DNA of 64,000 nucleotides from NCBI GenBank assembly GCA_016618085.1, contig JABLTG010000084.1, forward strand, positions 1 to 64,000, read 5' to 3'. Shown piece after piece: positions 9,920 to 20,647 of this stretch. A program made the translations under genes and the position numbers. Source of the stretch: Neovahlkampfia damariscottae. Lineage: Eukaryota; Heterolobosea; Selenaionea; Neovahlkampfiida; Neovahlkampfiidae. Under the pieces are notes generated by a model. That model searched no databases. It worked only from the letters and a program-made list of their open reading frames with translations, and was not told where the DNA came from. Position 1 is the first letter of the stretch; each line of letters begins with the position of its first letter.

Positions 9920-9924
9920 ATTGG
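9920..9924 (+). promoter_or_regulatory. ATTGG element of the eIF2B-epsilon gene
   Basis: TTTGATTGGTGAACA ends directly at the ATG at 9931, leaving six bases between pentamer and start codon. Confidence 0.5.
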
Positions 9925-9930
9925 TGAACA

Positions 9931-12321
9931 ATGTCAAGCAAAGGAAAAAAACAAAAAGGACAAAATCCAACAGCTACTTTAAAAAGAGAAGAACCTTTAA
10001 AAGCTATTGTTATTGCAGATACATTTTCAAAAGAATTTCGTCCAATAACCTTAGAAACAGCAAGAGTATGTTTTTTTTTTTTTTTACACAAAAGACTCTC
10101 ATTCCAGTTGCTAATGTACCTATGATTGAATATGTTCTTGAATTTCTTGCATCATCTGGAATCCAAGAAATTTTTGTTTTTTGTTCAAGTCAAGGTTTGT
10201 CTTTTTGTTCATTAAATTCATTTTTTTTTTAGGAGATAAAATTGGAAAATATATAAAGTATAACATCATCAAGTTTTAAATTTTTCAACAGAAACTCAAA
10301 ATGGACTGCTAAACATATAAATGTGAAAGTATTTACAATAGAGTGTGTTGCTTATAGTTTAGGAGATGCACTTCGTGAAATTCATTCATTAGATAAAATT
10401 AGAGATGATTTTGTTTTAGTTACAGGTGATATTATCACAAATTTTGTAAAAAAAAAAAAATGACTAAAAAATTAAGGATTTGGCTCCACTCATTCAAAAA
10501 CACAAGTAACAAAAAAAATAGATTAAAATTTTTATAAAAAGAGAGAGAAGAAAAAAAGATCAAAATATTTTAATGACAAGTGTATTTAAACCATATGATC
10601 CAAAAGGTTTATTATATCGTGAAAATGAAACCATTTGGATGGCTTATAATAATGAAACAGATGAAATTTTACAATACGACACAGGAAGACATAATTTTAA
10701 ACTTGACTTGAAACATTTTACAAATAACTCATCTATTGAAGTAAAAAAAAAAAAAAATTGAAAATTTTTGCGCAGGTCAGAACTGATTTAGTTGATTGTT
10801 CAATTGATATCTGCTCACCTGATGTTTTAGACATTTACAAAGAAGGATTTCAAGAACAAAGAATTAATTTTATTAAAGAGGATATTTTAGCAGATGAAGT
10901 TATGGATTATAAAATGAATTGTCATATTTTAAAAAATGAATACGCTTGTAGAGTTTCAAATTTACGTTCATATGAACAAGTTACTTCAGAAATAATTAAA
11001 AGATGGGTTTATCCAATTGTTCCAGAAACTATCACAGGAGGTTCTGATTATCATAGAACAAGAGATAATAATTATTTTCATAAGAATGCAAAACTTGAAA
11101 GAAGTTGTTTTATTGACTCAAATTCAATGATTGGAAAGAATTCCTTCATTGACAAGAACACAACAATTAACCAATCAGTAATTGGTAACAATGTGACCAT
11201 TGGAAAAAATTGCAATATTCAAAATTGTTATATTTTCTCAAATGTAATGATTGAAGATAATGTTACAATCTCAAATTGCATGATTTGTGACTACGCAATC
11301 ATTGGCGCAAATTCAATTTTATCAAAAGGTTGCATCATTTCTTATTGTATGTTTTTTTTTATTTTTTTTAATATCATTGAAAGATGTCAAAGTACCTCAA
11401 GATTCAAAATTATCAGATCATTTGAGAATTACATTAAATGATGAACCACGTGTCAAAAATCAAGAAGAATTAGTAACAGGTACAACTATTGAATATGAAG
11501 ATTTTGGTAAAAAATATGTAATGCCTTTTGCAGAATCACAATTGAAAAAATGGAATTGTCTTGGAATCGAAGAAGAAGAATTAATGAAAGATGATGCATT
11601 TTTGAAATTCAATGAAGTACAAAATGATGAAGTATTGAGTGATTCAGATTCAGATTCAGAAAATGAAAGACCATGTAAGAAATATATTTCCATTCTAATT
11701 TCTTTAGTATTCAAAGATGAAGTTATTGATACAACAATGAGGGCAATTAAAGAGTTTCATAATGCAAAAGATACTCAATTAGAAATTAATTCTTTGAAAT
11801 TTGGTTATGATGCTTCTTATGTTGATATTTGTGAAGGATTTTTAATTGGTGTTTTGAGACATGCTGAACAAAATACAAAATCTATTGCTGAAGCAGTCAA
11901 AAAAACGAAAGAAGTATTATTAGCTGATGATAGAAAATGGGCTCAATTATTAGTATTCTTTATTAAACAAGTTGAAAAACACAAATCATTTTTATTAGAT
12001 TTATTGATGGATTTTTGTTCCACTGATGGTGAATCATTTGCTCCTGTGTTTCGTTTCATTTTACAAACTCTTTATGATACAGAAGTATTTGATGATGCAA
12101 CAATTTTAGAATGGGCTGAAATGGTATCATCAAGTTCAAATGAAGATCATAAAGGTTATATCTCACAATCAAAAGAATTTTTAGATTGGCTTCAACCAGA
12201 AGAAGAAGAAGAACCTGAAGAAGACGACGACGATGATGACGAAGAAGAAGAAGTCGAAGAAGAAGAAGAAGATGAAGAAGAAGAAGATGATGATGACGAA
12301 GAAGAAGAAGAAGAAGAAGAA

Positions 12322-12365
<44 letters not shown>

Positions 12366-12369
12366 GTAA
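9931..12369 (+). CDS. Translation initiation factor eIF2B subunit epsilon
   Basis: Eight exons (9931-10065, 10095-10194, 10233-10257, 10292-10445, 10477-10505, 10542-10740, 10776-11346, 11384-12369) give 732 residues. Two exons are only 25 and 29 nt. The N-terminal nucleotidyltransferase-like domain begins IVIADTFSKEFRPIT and contains TLIPVANVPMIEYVLEFL; a left-handed beta-helix follows (NSMIGKNSFIDKNTTINQSV) and then the C-terminal HEAT-like W2 domain that carries guanine-nucleotide exchange activity on eIF2. The W2 domain ends LDWLQPEEEEE and runs into an unusually long acidic tail of about 60 Glu/Asp residues coded by a GAA-type repeat. The stop lies seven bases from the convergent COMMD5 stop. 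Confidence 0.92.
12199..12366 (+). repeat. GAA/GAC-type purine triplet tract coding a poly-acidic tail
   Basis: About 165 bp of almost uninterrupted purines on the plus strand, mostly GAA with scattered GAC, GAT, GAG and GTC codons. The last third is nearly pure GAA. It codes the acidic tail of eIF2B-epsilon and is likely to vary in length. Confidence 0.85.
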
Positions 12370-12376
12370 AAATATT

Positions 12377-13141
12377 TTATTTTTCTTTCATTTGCATAAT
12401 TGAATGTGAATCAATTGTTTCTAATTCGTTTAATGCAGACGATAATGCTAATCTTAATTGATGAAATTGTTTGATTGTGCATTGAAAAACTTTAATGTCT
12501 CCATTTGATAATTCTAATTTTAATTGAAGAATAGGAGTGAAAATTCTATTCATTTCACCAGTACTAATTATTACATCTATTCTCCAAGTTATACCAACAA
12601 TACTATTGAACCAACTACTACTGTCTTGACTGATTTCAATTAGTTTTTCAAATCTTTTTTTGGGTCAGTCTCTTTTTTTTTTTTTTTACTTTTGCTCATA
12701 AAATTCATGTAACAATTTTATAATGTTTGGATCCATTTTTAATTGTGTCAATTGTTCTTTAAATTTTTTTGGTTCCATTCTTATACTGACTGCTGATCTT
12801 AAAATCATATAAATACCTGTAAACATGACTCCAAAAATTCCTGAATTTTTTGCTAAAGTTGCATGTTCGATTTCGTGTTTTTTTGTCAACTTTTTTATTC
12901 CAGAATCAATTTCAGACTCCAAAAGTTGATTAATTTGTTTTGTTAATGTTTCTGGTTTTGTTCCAATTGAGCCTTCAACAATTTTTGGATCATAATTGTT
13001 CAAGTTATCACCTGTTAAATAAACTACAACCAAAGCAATCACTTTTTGTACACTTCTTGTTGAGAGAATAGGTAAAATAGGTATAATTCTTTGAACTTCT
13101 AAAGGTATTCTTTGAGAACCAAAATACGTTGGTGCTTCCAT
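12377..13141 (-). CDS. COMM domain-containing protein, COMMD5-like
   Basis: Two exons (12690-13141 and 12377-12653) split by a 36-nt intron give 242 residues. The N-terminal ~145 residues are helical and include a hydrophobic segment (FGVMFTGIYMILRSAV). The C-terminal ~90 residues fit the COMM domain: ITWRIDVIISTGEMNRIF, then LKLELSNGDIKVFQC and FHQLRLALSSALNELE. COMMD proteins form the Commander complex, which recycles endosomal cargo with CCDC22/CCDC93. The choice of COMMD5 among the ten paralogues rests on the WRVDV-like and FHQLR-like motifs and is moderate. ATTGG lies at 13171-13175. Confidence 0.75.
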
Positions 13142-13298
13142 TGAGATGAAAAAAATAAAAAAAGATTTTGATTGGCTTATAATTTTGGAAGTATTGTGAG
13201 ATTCATCAAACTCAAAGTTCAGTTTACAAGAAATACTCAACCTCAACAAATAATGAACTACAATTTGAATATGATTAAAATTTGTTATAAAATGTTTT

Positions 13299-16200
13299 TT
13301 ATTTTTTTTTATCGATATCTTTCAATAAACCAACAGCCATTTTCTTGACAAGCAGTCTTTTATCATTTTTAGATAAATTTTTAACAGCATTATATAATTC
13401 ATTATTTTTGAAATCAGAAACATTATCAGATGCTCTAAATAAAGCACTAATAATTTTGAGAGCATTTTTAAGTTGTTTTGGATCAGAAAGTTTACCTAAA
13501 TGTTTTCCAAAACAAGCAACAAATTTTGAATCTTCACTGAATTTTTTACAAACTTTTGGTAAAATATTGATAATTTTGAAAAAGTTTTCAAGTAAAGAAA
13601 CAAATCTTGATTTACTTTCATTCTTAAAAATATCAGAAATAATATCAATATTTCTTTGTTTCATTATGATTGGTTCAAGTTCTTTTTTTTTTAATGATAA
13701 CCTTTGAAAGATTAATTTTGTTTTTTTTCTTACATTGTGTAAATTGCTTCCAACATACTTGGTGACCAACTTAAAAATTCAGGACGACTTAAACAATTAT
13801 AAAAGAATTGTACACCATCATTCTTTAAAAGTTCATTTCTTGTTATTGAATTAGCATGAGAAAATCCAATTAAAAGACGTAATGTAAAATCATGTAAAGG
13901 TAATTTCTTTTCAATTGCAAAAAATAATAAAGGAACAACACCTTCTTTTGCAATAGTTTCATTTTCTTTATTTGAAACACGTACATTACCACAAATATTA
14001 CATAAAGCATTAACAATTTGTGAAAATGATTTCTTTTAAAAATGATTAGTTTTTGATTTCTTACATATGAACTTGACTCTAAATCTCTGATATTTTCTTT
14101 TTTCAATGCAATTGCTAATTCTTGAACTAAAACTTTTAATGCACCTGTTGCAACAAATGCTGTTTGAATTGTTGTATCAAGTGAAAGATTTTTCAATGTT
14201 TGAATGATCATTAATTTAAATTCTTCAGAAACTTTATCCATGATATTGTATAAAGCTTGCATTGAACTATGATTTTGAACCATATGTAATTTAACAAAAC
14301 TATCTCCTGATGCTGAAAATGTTGAATAAATTGATAATATTTTCTTGAGATATAATTGGTTATTCAATTTATCCCAATTTGCTATGATTGAACTCAAAGG
14401 AGGAACAAAATTTCCTTCTGTCAATAATCTACAAAAATCTCTTTTGTGATTTCTACTGACTTGTAAATTAATGACATTTAAAGATAAATCAATAATTCTG
14501 AAAATAATATCTCTTCCTACTGTTGTAAATTTCTTCCAATCATATGCTAAAAATTTTGATAGGACAGTCAATCCACCACTAAATTTCTTTTTAATTTTCT
14601 TTTAGGTATTACCTTGAAATAAACATTTGAACACCATTTGTTTTTGCTTCATCTTTATTATTAGTTGATCTACGTATTTTTCCAGTATCATCTTGATTGA
14701 CCATTGAACAAATCAAAATACTCGCTTCATTTCTAATATCCAAAGAATATTTAATATCAGAGAATTTCATAATCTTAGGAAATCCTCCAACTAAAGCTAA
14801 AGTTTCTTGAAATGGTACATCATCTTTTGAAATCTAAAAATAAGAACCAATTAGATTTCATCTTACCATATTCAAAAGTTTCAAAATCAAAAGTACAATA
14901 TCTGAGTTCTTATTGTTATATAAAACATCTAAAATTGGAATGACACAATTATTTGAAACCAAAAAGTTCAACATACTTTTTAATTTTGGATCTCCATACA
15001 ACTCAATCTATTTTAAAAAGTAAAAAATATTTTCCTTTTTTTTTTACTAATTTTTTTGTTGCTTCCCTTATTTTACTATCTGAACTGTCTAAACTTAAAA
15101 TTTTGTATAATTGTTTTGCTTCAACTTCTTTTAATTGAGTCAAATCGTCAAATCCAGAAGATTCCGTTTGAAAAAGTTCCATTAAATCTTCATCGAAACC
15201 TTTATCATCTTCTGGTTCATCTTTTTTTGTATTAAGTTGTAAGGTTAATTTTTTTCCTTTAGCAAATGAAAATTCTTCGTCATCATCATCATCTAACCAT
15301 GAATTTTTTTTTTGATTTGTTTTGACTTCTTTTTGAATGATACTTTCTTGTGGTTTTTTATTCATTGCTATAATTCTTCTTTGAATTGAATTTCCTTTGA
15401 CGACTGTATCATATTTAATTGAATCAGAATCATTGGATGAAAATGAATCAAATTTAGAACTCTTTTTGTCATCTAATTTGAGTTGTTGTAATTTCTTAAC
15501 AATATCATTTCCTTTTACAATTGTTTGTGGAACTTCATCATCATCATCTGGCCATTTTTCATCTTCACCATCTTCAGGCCATGCTGGTTCTTCATCTTCT
15601 TCATCTTTTGCAAATTTCGCCAATTTTGAAGCAAGATCCACTTTTTTTGGTTCTTCTTTCTTTGGAGGTTCAACTTTTTTCTTTTTATCTTCTTTTGGTT
15701 TTTCATTTCTAACAATCCAAGGGTGACTTAAAAGTTGTTTAGCTGACCATCTTAAATCCAAATCTTTTTTAAAACAATACATCAAGAAATCAACGGCATT
15801 CTTAAAAAGTTAATTTCTTTTAAACGACTTACTGAAGAAACTCCTGATGGAATAGGTGGATGATCATCTTTTACAATTCGACTTTTTTTTTTTTAATTTT
15901 TTTTTTTTTTTTACTAAAGAGCGTTCATTTTGTTTAAATCATAATAAGGTGGTTTTCCTGTTAATAATTCAATAACCATACATCCAACACTCCAAATATC
16001 GGATTTATAATCAGCACCTGATAAAGCAATAATTTCTGGAGCCATCCAATACTAGAAACAAAAAAATGAACAAAGATCATAGATGTCTTACCGGTGTACC
16101 TTTTAATTTCTTTTAAATATTTTTAATTTCTTACCTGCAATATCCATTTCATCCATATCGTCCATAGCACCAGCTACACCAAAATCAGCTAATTTAATAT

Positions 16201-16860
16201 CAGATTTCTTTGTCAATAAAACATTATCTCCTTTAATATCTCTATGAATAATACCTTCACCATGGAGATAATCTAAACCTTCTAAAACTTGAGTGATATA
16301 TTTTGACACCATTTCCTCTTGAACTTTATATCTTTTGACAAGACCTGAAAAAAAAGATATCAATAAAATTGATTGATAAACCTGCTAATGAACCTGTTTC
16401 CAAGTATTCCATCATGATATATAAATAACCTCCTTTTTCTTTGTGGTCAATATATTCAACAATATGAGGATGGTTTAATGAAGAAAGAAGTTCAATTTCT
16501 CCTTTAATAGCAGCAACATCCTTTTTTTTTGTGTTAGTTTTTCAAAAAGGTTTTTTTTACTTCTTCTAATTTTTTTTTTAAACTCATTTGTTTGACAGCA
16601 ACAAATTCTCCTGTTGTGGTGCTGTATGCTCTGTAGACTTTACCAAAACCACCTTCTCCGATTAAATCTTTTGAAACGTTAATTTGCTTTCAAAGAAATT
16701 TAATTTTTTTTTTTTTTTTGAAATTTACGTATCCATCAATATCTAGCATTTTTTCTTTTTTTTCTTTCTTTACTTCCTCACCAGAATCACTATGGTGTTT
16801 CTTTTTTTTATCTGATTTTTTCTTATCCTTTGAATCTTTGTCTTTTGTTAACGTTGACAT
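13299..16860 (-). CDS. MAP3K-epsilon / Cdc7-type Ser/Thr kinase with armadillo C-terminus
   Basis: A multi-exon gene starting at ATG 16860 with a Lys-rich leader. The kinase domain shows [55 protein letters not shown] and [15 protein letters not shown], ending [20 protein letters not shown]. This activation segment and subdomain XI pattern matches plant MAP3K-epsilon and fission-yeast Cdc7 of the septation/cytokinesis network. The GTP of GTPYWMAPE comes from an 8-nt microexon at 16092-16099 between introns of 35 and 40 nt. A linker of acidic and Lys/Pro-rich sequence (about 15.1-15.7 kb) is followed by armadillo-like repeats to the end. Not every exon edge was resolved, but the frames join throughout. 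Confidence 0.85.
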
Positions 16861-16877
16861 GATGGAGGGATGATTTA

Positions 16878-16882
16878 ATTGG
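16878..16882 (-). promoter_or_regulatory. CCAAT element of the MAP3K-epsilon/Cdc7-like kinase
   Basis: On the coding (minus) strand the order is CCAAT, 17 bases, ATG. Confidence 0.45.
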
Positions 16883-17015
16883 TTAACGTTTTTTTTTGAT
16901 TTTCTTTTAATTTTTTTTTGCTGAAAAAAACTCGTGTATTCTTTTTTTTCATGAAATTATTCAAAAGGGATGAAATTAATATTTTATTTTTTTTCCACCC
17001 ATTTTTTGATATGTT

Positions 17016-17616
17016 TTAGTTTTGGACTGAGTGGTATTCAATATCATCATGGTGAGAATTTTTTGAAATATAAGCCCATTCATACATTACACAGTAATAA
17101 GCCCAAACAGATAAACCTAAAGAAAAAATAACAGCTGGAGCCCATCCAAAAAGAGATAAGAATAAGCACCACATTAAAGCTCTTGATCTTCCTGTTTCTC
17201 CACATTCACAAAAAATAATCCAAAAGTCGTCCCACTAAAAAAAGAAGTTAATTTTTTAACTGAAATACTAAACAATCTTCACAATTCCAAATAGCTTGAT
17301 CAATACGTGAATCTACATCATGTGAAGATATGTGATCAATTTCACCTCCAAAGAAGTCAAAGGTACCTTGACAAGTCGGGTTTTAATTTTTTTTTTCGAA
17401 CCTGCATTAACAACACTTTTAGACCATGCAAGGAATATCAATGGAACAGGTGGTAATATAACATAAACTGGAAGAAGTACTGCAAGTAAAACTACTAAAC
17501 ATGGACAACAGCAGAAAACGGTGACACATGAACATAAAGTCATGGTCCAACATACATCTATATTTTAATTTTTGAATAACTTTACCAAGAACTGAAGGTT
17601 CGTCTTCAATTGACAT
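17016..17616 (-). CDS. Cys-rich multi-pass membrane protein, unknown function
   Basis: Four exons joined by introns of about 28-35 nt. After a short acidic N-terminus (MSIEDEPSVL) come CSCVTVFCCCPCLVVLL and a second hydrophobic segment, a soluble loop (FDFFGGEIDHISSHDVDSR) and a Cys/Trp motif (WNCEDCLWDDFWIIF), then two more hydrophobic segments near the C-terminus (LSLFGWAPAVIFSLGLSVW). I predict four membrane spans and no signal peptide. The family is not recognised. It heads a group of minus-strand genes for small Cys-rich membrane proteins (others at 19.6-20.5 kb), though sequence similarity to them is weak. Confidence 0.6.
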
Positions 17617-17748
17617 CACTTATGTTTGTTCAAAAAAAAAGTGCTCAGAACAAATAAACATGATTGGTCTAATATTTGATACTTTGCTCAAGAAAATATC
17701 TCGATGGGTATTTGCAAGTTCCAAAATAAAAAAAAGTTCTTTTTTTGT

Positions 17749-19473
17749 TTATTTGTTTGTTTCAAAGTGAAATATCACATCATGTCTCAAATCCAAAATA
17801 AATTTTTGGTAAGTAGTGTTTTTGTGAAGTGGAGCCACATTTTGGTTTGAATTTATAATTTGTTTTATAATATTTTCGGTATCAGGGTATATTTCATCAT
17901 CATAAGAATCTTCAACGGTTAAACGTTGAATCGAAAAATTCGCTTTCAAAACATCACATAGTTTCAATATTGAATTTTCATCGAAATAATAATTCGAATC
18001 AAGTAATACAGTTCTCAATGATGTGTTTTGTTTCAAGGCTTCAGTAAAATGATTTAATCCCGCACTTCCAAAATAATTCACTGTGGAAAATTGTTAAAGT
18101 GTTTTTTTATTACAAGACAAATCGAGAAATGTCAATGTTTGTGTTTTTAATAAAAACTTACAAATAAAAGCTAAACCTATATCTTCAATATTATTTTCTT
18201 CAAATTATCAAAATAAATGAAAATCTTACTGAAAATGTTTAGAGATTTCAGAGGCATTTTTTCTATTGCCTTTGAAAGGGTTTCAGCACCATTACTATGA
18301 ATATCATTTGCTTTTTTATGAAAAATAAATACATTATTTTATCATTACCACTTAAATCTAAGTGTTCAAGTGATGAATTTTCTTTCAACCCATCACAAAT
18401 CAATTGAATTCCTTTATCACCAATAAAATTGTCTGAAAATTGTTAAAAATTATAATTGTGAAATTACATTCAAGAAACAGTTTTTTCAATGACTTTTTGT
18501 TTTTTAACATGGTAGAAATTGATTTTGCACTTTCAGAAGACAATTCAAGCTCTGAAGGAAATTTGAGTAAAATATGAAATTTTCATACCACCAAGTGTCA
18601 AATTGATCAGATCTGAATTTGACTCTAATGATTCACATATGTATTTTACACCTTCATCTTTTATTTTATTTTCAAAAATTACAAAATCTTTCAATTTTTG
18701 ATTATTTTTGATCACATCTCCTAAATATTTGGCGCCTTCAATTCCAAAACCATTTCCTTTTAATTAGTAAGTCCAATAATCATATTACGATCAAATTGTA
18801 ACGAAGTTAAAGTATATACATGATCCAGTCCTTCAGAAATATATTTCATTCCAATATCATCAATGTAATTCTCTAAAATAATCAGTAAAAATGATTGATT
18901 ATAATACGTCCAATAATAAGAGTTTCCAAAGCAGTGGTGAACTTCAATCCTTCTTTAAGATATTCAGCACCTATAGTACCAAGTTCATTGCCTAAAATTT
19001 AATCAAAATTTAATCAAACTTTCATTATTCCAAATTGATTTTCCGTACAAACATAAATGAGTCAATTCATGATTCAATTTCAAAGCTCGGTTGACATATG
19101 CAACCATTTCCAAATTAAACTCACATTCTTTCATATTTTTAAATTTTTTAACTCAAACCCAAAACTAATTTTTTTGATTTTGTTTCCAAGAATGTATCAA
19201 CTGTAATTTTTCCGTGATTTACGAACCAGTCTTGTATCAAAATATCTGACAGTTTTTGATATTTCTTTATGATTGTGGTATCTGAATCAATTATTTTGAT
19301 TTCTGTAGTTGGTAATTCATTTAACTAAATAGTTTAAGGTGGCTTTTATGAATTTTTACGATTTCTCTGACAGTTAAATTATTTTTATGTGCTTTGTTTT
19401 TCTTTCTTTTTGGTCTTTTTTCCACAACAGCCAAAGAATTTTTTTTTCTCACTTCATCAAAAATGTTATTCAT
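17749..19473 (-). CDS. Leucine-rich repeat protein (RNI/NLR-type repeats)
   Basis: Starts at ATG 19473 with a basic, Lys-rich N-terminus (EKRPKRKKNKAHKNN). A 35-nt intron leads into a helical region and then a series of ribonuclease-inhibitor-like LRRs, several separated by 30-40 nt introns. Near the C-terminus the repeats read NYFGSAGLNHFTEALKQNTS and RTVLLDSNYYFDENSI. Such proteins are usually scaffolds, and no catalytic domain is visible. Spacing of introns at about one per repeat suggests growth by exon duplication. Individual exon edges were not all fixed. ATTGG lies at 19489-19493, 15 bases upstream of the ATG on the coding strand. Confidence 0.7.
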
Positions 19474-19616
19474 GATGAAATGATCCTGATTGGATAGCAA
19501 AACCAAAGCGTTTTGACAAGACCAAACTAAAGAAAAATGATTTTTTAAAATTTGACCACTACCCTTTATAATAGGCTGAAAATATTTTTTTTCATAAAAA
19601 CAGTTCTTTTATATTT

Positions 19617-19944
19617 TCATGGTTTAGAATTTTGAATTGGAGATTGAAACAATTGCTCTTGAAATATATTATTTTTTCATTTCACTTACCACATGCAACC
19701 CAACAAAAAATAAACACAACAACCGTGAACCATATGGAACAAAACAAACATATCACGCATCCGAGAAACACTGTACAAGTCGCAATGAGAATAGGAAAAA
19801 TAAATCCAAAAATAAAGCCAACATCAATTAAAGCCATCAATTCTAGAAAAATGATCCAATTGATCATCCAATCCAAATCTTGTAAGAAAACAATTTTTAT
19901 TGTAATGGAGTTTAATGAATACAATTTACAAAACGATAACCCAT
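19617..19944 (-). CDS. Small membrane protein B of a tandem family (77 aa)
   Basis: Best model is three exons (19941-19944, 19690-19878, 19617-19657). The body begins DLDWMINWIIFLELMA and has two or three hydrophobic segments rich in Phe, Ile and Cys (TCTVFLGCVICLFC, FTVVVFIFCWVAC). The second splice gives a C-terminus SPIQNSKP followed by TGA, which parallels the ends of the two neighbouring genes. The first intron in this model is 62 nt, longer than the window norm, so the start may instead be the ATG inside exon 2. Function unknown. Confidence 0.5.
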
Positions 19945-19947
19945 AAA

Positions 19948-20208
19948 TTAGGGATCTGATGCTTTTGGATAAGTACGATTCATCCTTGATCTTGCCCAAC
20001 CTTTTCGGAAAAATTATTTGGAGTTTTAAAAAAAATTACTGTCGCATAAAATACAACAAAATCCGATTCCAAAGAATAATGGAATAATAATTGAAACAAA
20101 AAATAATACGGGCCAAAAAAACAAGTAAAACAATAGAAAAAAAAGACCAATCATTGATCCCTTTTTTTTCTTATTGATGGTTGAATTTGTTGAGTAGTTA
20201 CTGATCAT
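19948..20208 (-). CDS. Small membrane protein C of a tandem family (73 aa)
   Basis: Two exons (20040-20208 and 19948-20000; 39-nt intron) give a Ser/Asn/Thr-rich N-terminus, a basic patch (INKKKKGS), two hydrophobic segments with Phe/Leu and Cys (FLLFYLFFWPVLFFVSIII, GIGFCCILC) and the end NRTYPKASDP. It lies three bases from the start proposed for gene B and 84 bases from gene D. CCAAT (plus strand) at 20218-20222 is about ten bases upstream of its ATG. Family unknown. Confidence 0.6.
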
Positions 20209-20292
20209 TTTATTTGTCCAATGAACGGAAAGGAAATTAATTAATGATATCTGAAGGAATTTTTTTTATTTATTGTGTGTAAAACAATGATA

Positions 20293-20507
20293 TCATGGGG
20301 TGGAGTTTTTAGGAATACTTTCACATTCTGTTGGTGAATTTAGAATTGTTGCTTACTTTCGTGAGACCAGCAGATTAAGTAACAAATTCCAATACATAAA
20401 CAACAACAGCAAGTCATAATAAACCAGAGGATTATGGGAGAGGATGCATATAATATCCGTAGTGCTATATCAACTTCTGGCATTATTTGACGATCAATTT
20501 CTGTCAT
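20293..20507 (-). CDS. Small membrane protein D of a tandem family (61 aa)
   Basis: Two exons (20357-20507 and 20293-20327; 29-nt intron). After MTEIDRQIMPEVDIALR there is one long hydrophobic segment with a Cys cluster (MTCCCCLCIGICYLICW) and then CESIPKNSTP followed by TGA. The C-terminal pattern Pro-x-x-Ser-x-Pro-stop is shared with genes B and C. ATTGG overlaps the bases just upstream of the ATG. Function unknown; the juxtamembrane cysteines would suit palmitoylation, which is inference. Confidence 0.55.
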
Positions 20508-20647
20508 CCAATCATCTTGGAATTGAAGAGATTGAATAAATAAATATTAAAGGTCTATTTTCAAACGATTTCCGGAAATCCAGATTTGTCGCTTTTTTTT
20601 AACCAGTAAAAATCGAAGTTAAATTTAGAACAATTCAAAAAGAAAAA

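Noticed and set aside
11460-11714. Minus-strand Ser/Glu-rich frame opposite eIF2B-epsilon
   Set aside because: Antisense shadow of a well-supported plus-strand exon with no own start context.
15397-15726. Plus-strand frames rich in Ser and His opposite the kinase linker
   Set aside because: These are antisense shadows of the Glu/Asp/Lys-rich linker of the minus-strand kinase, caused by codon bias.
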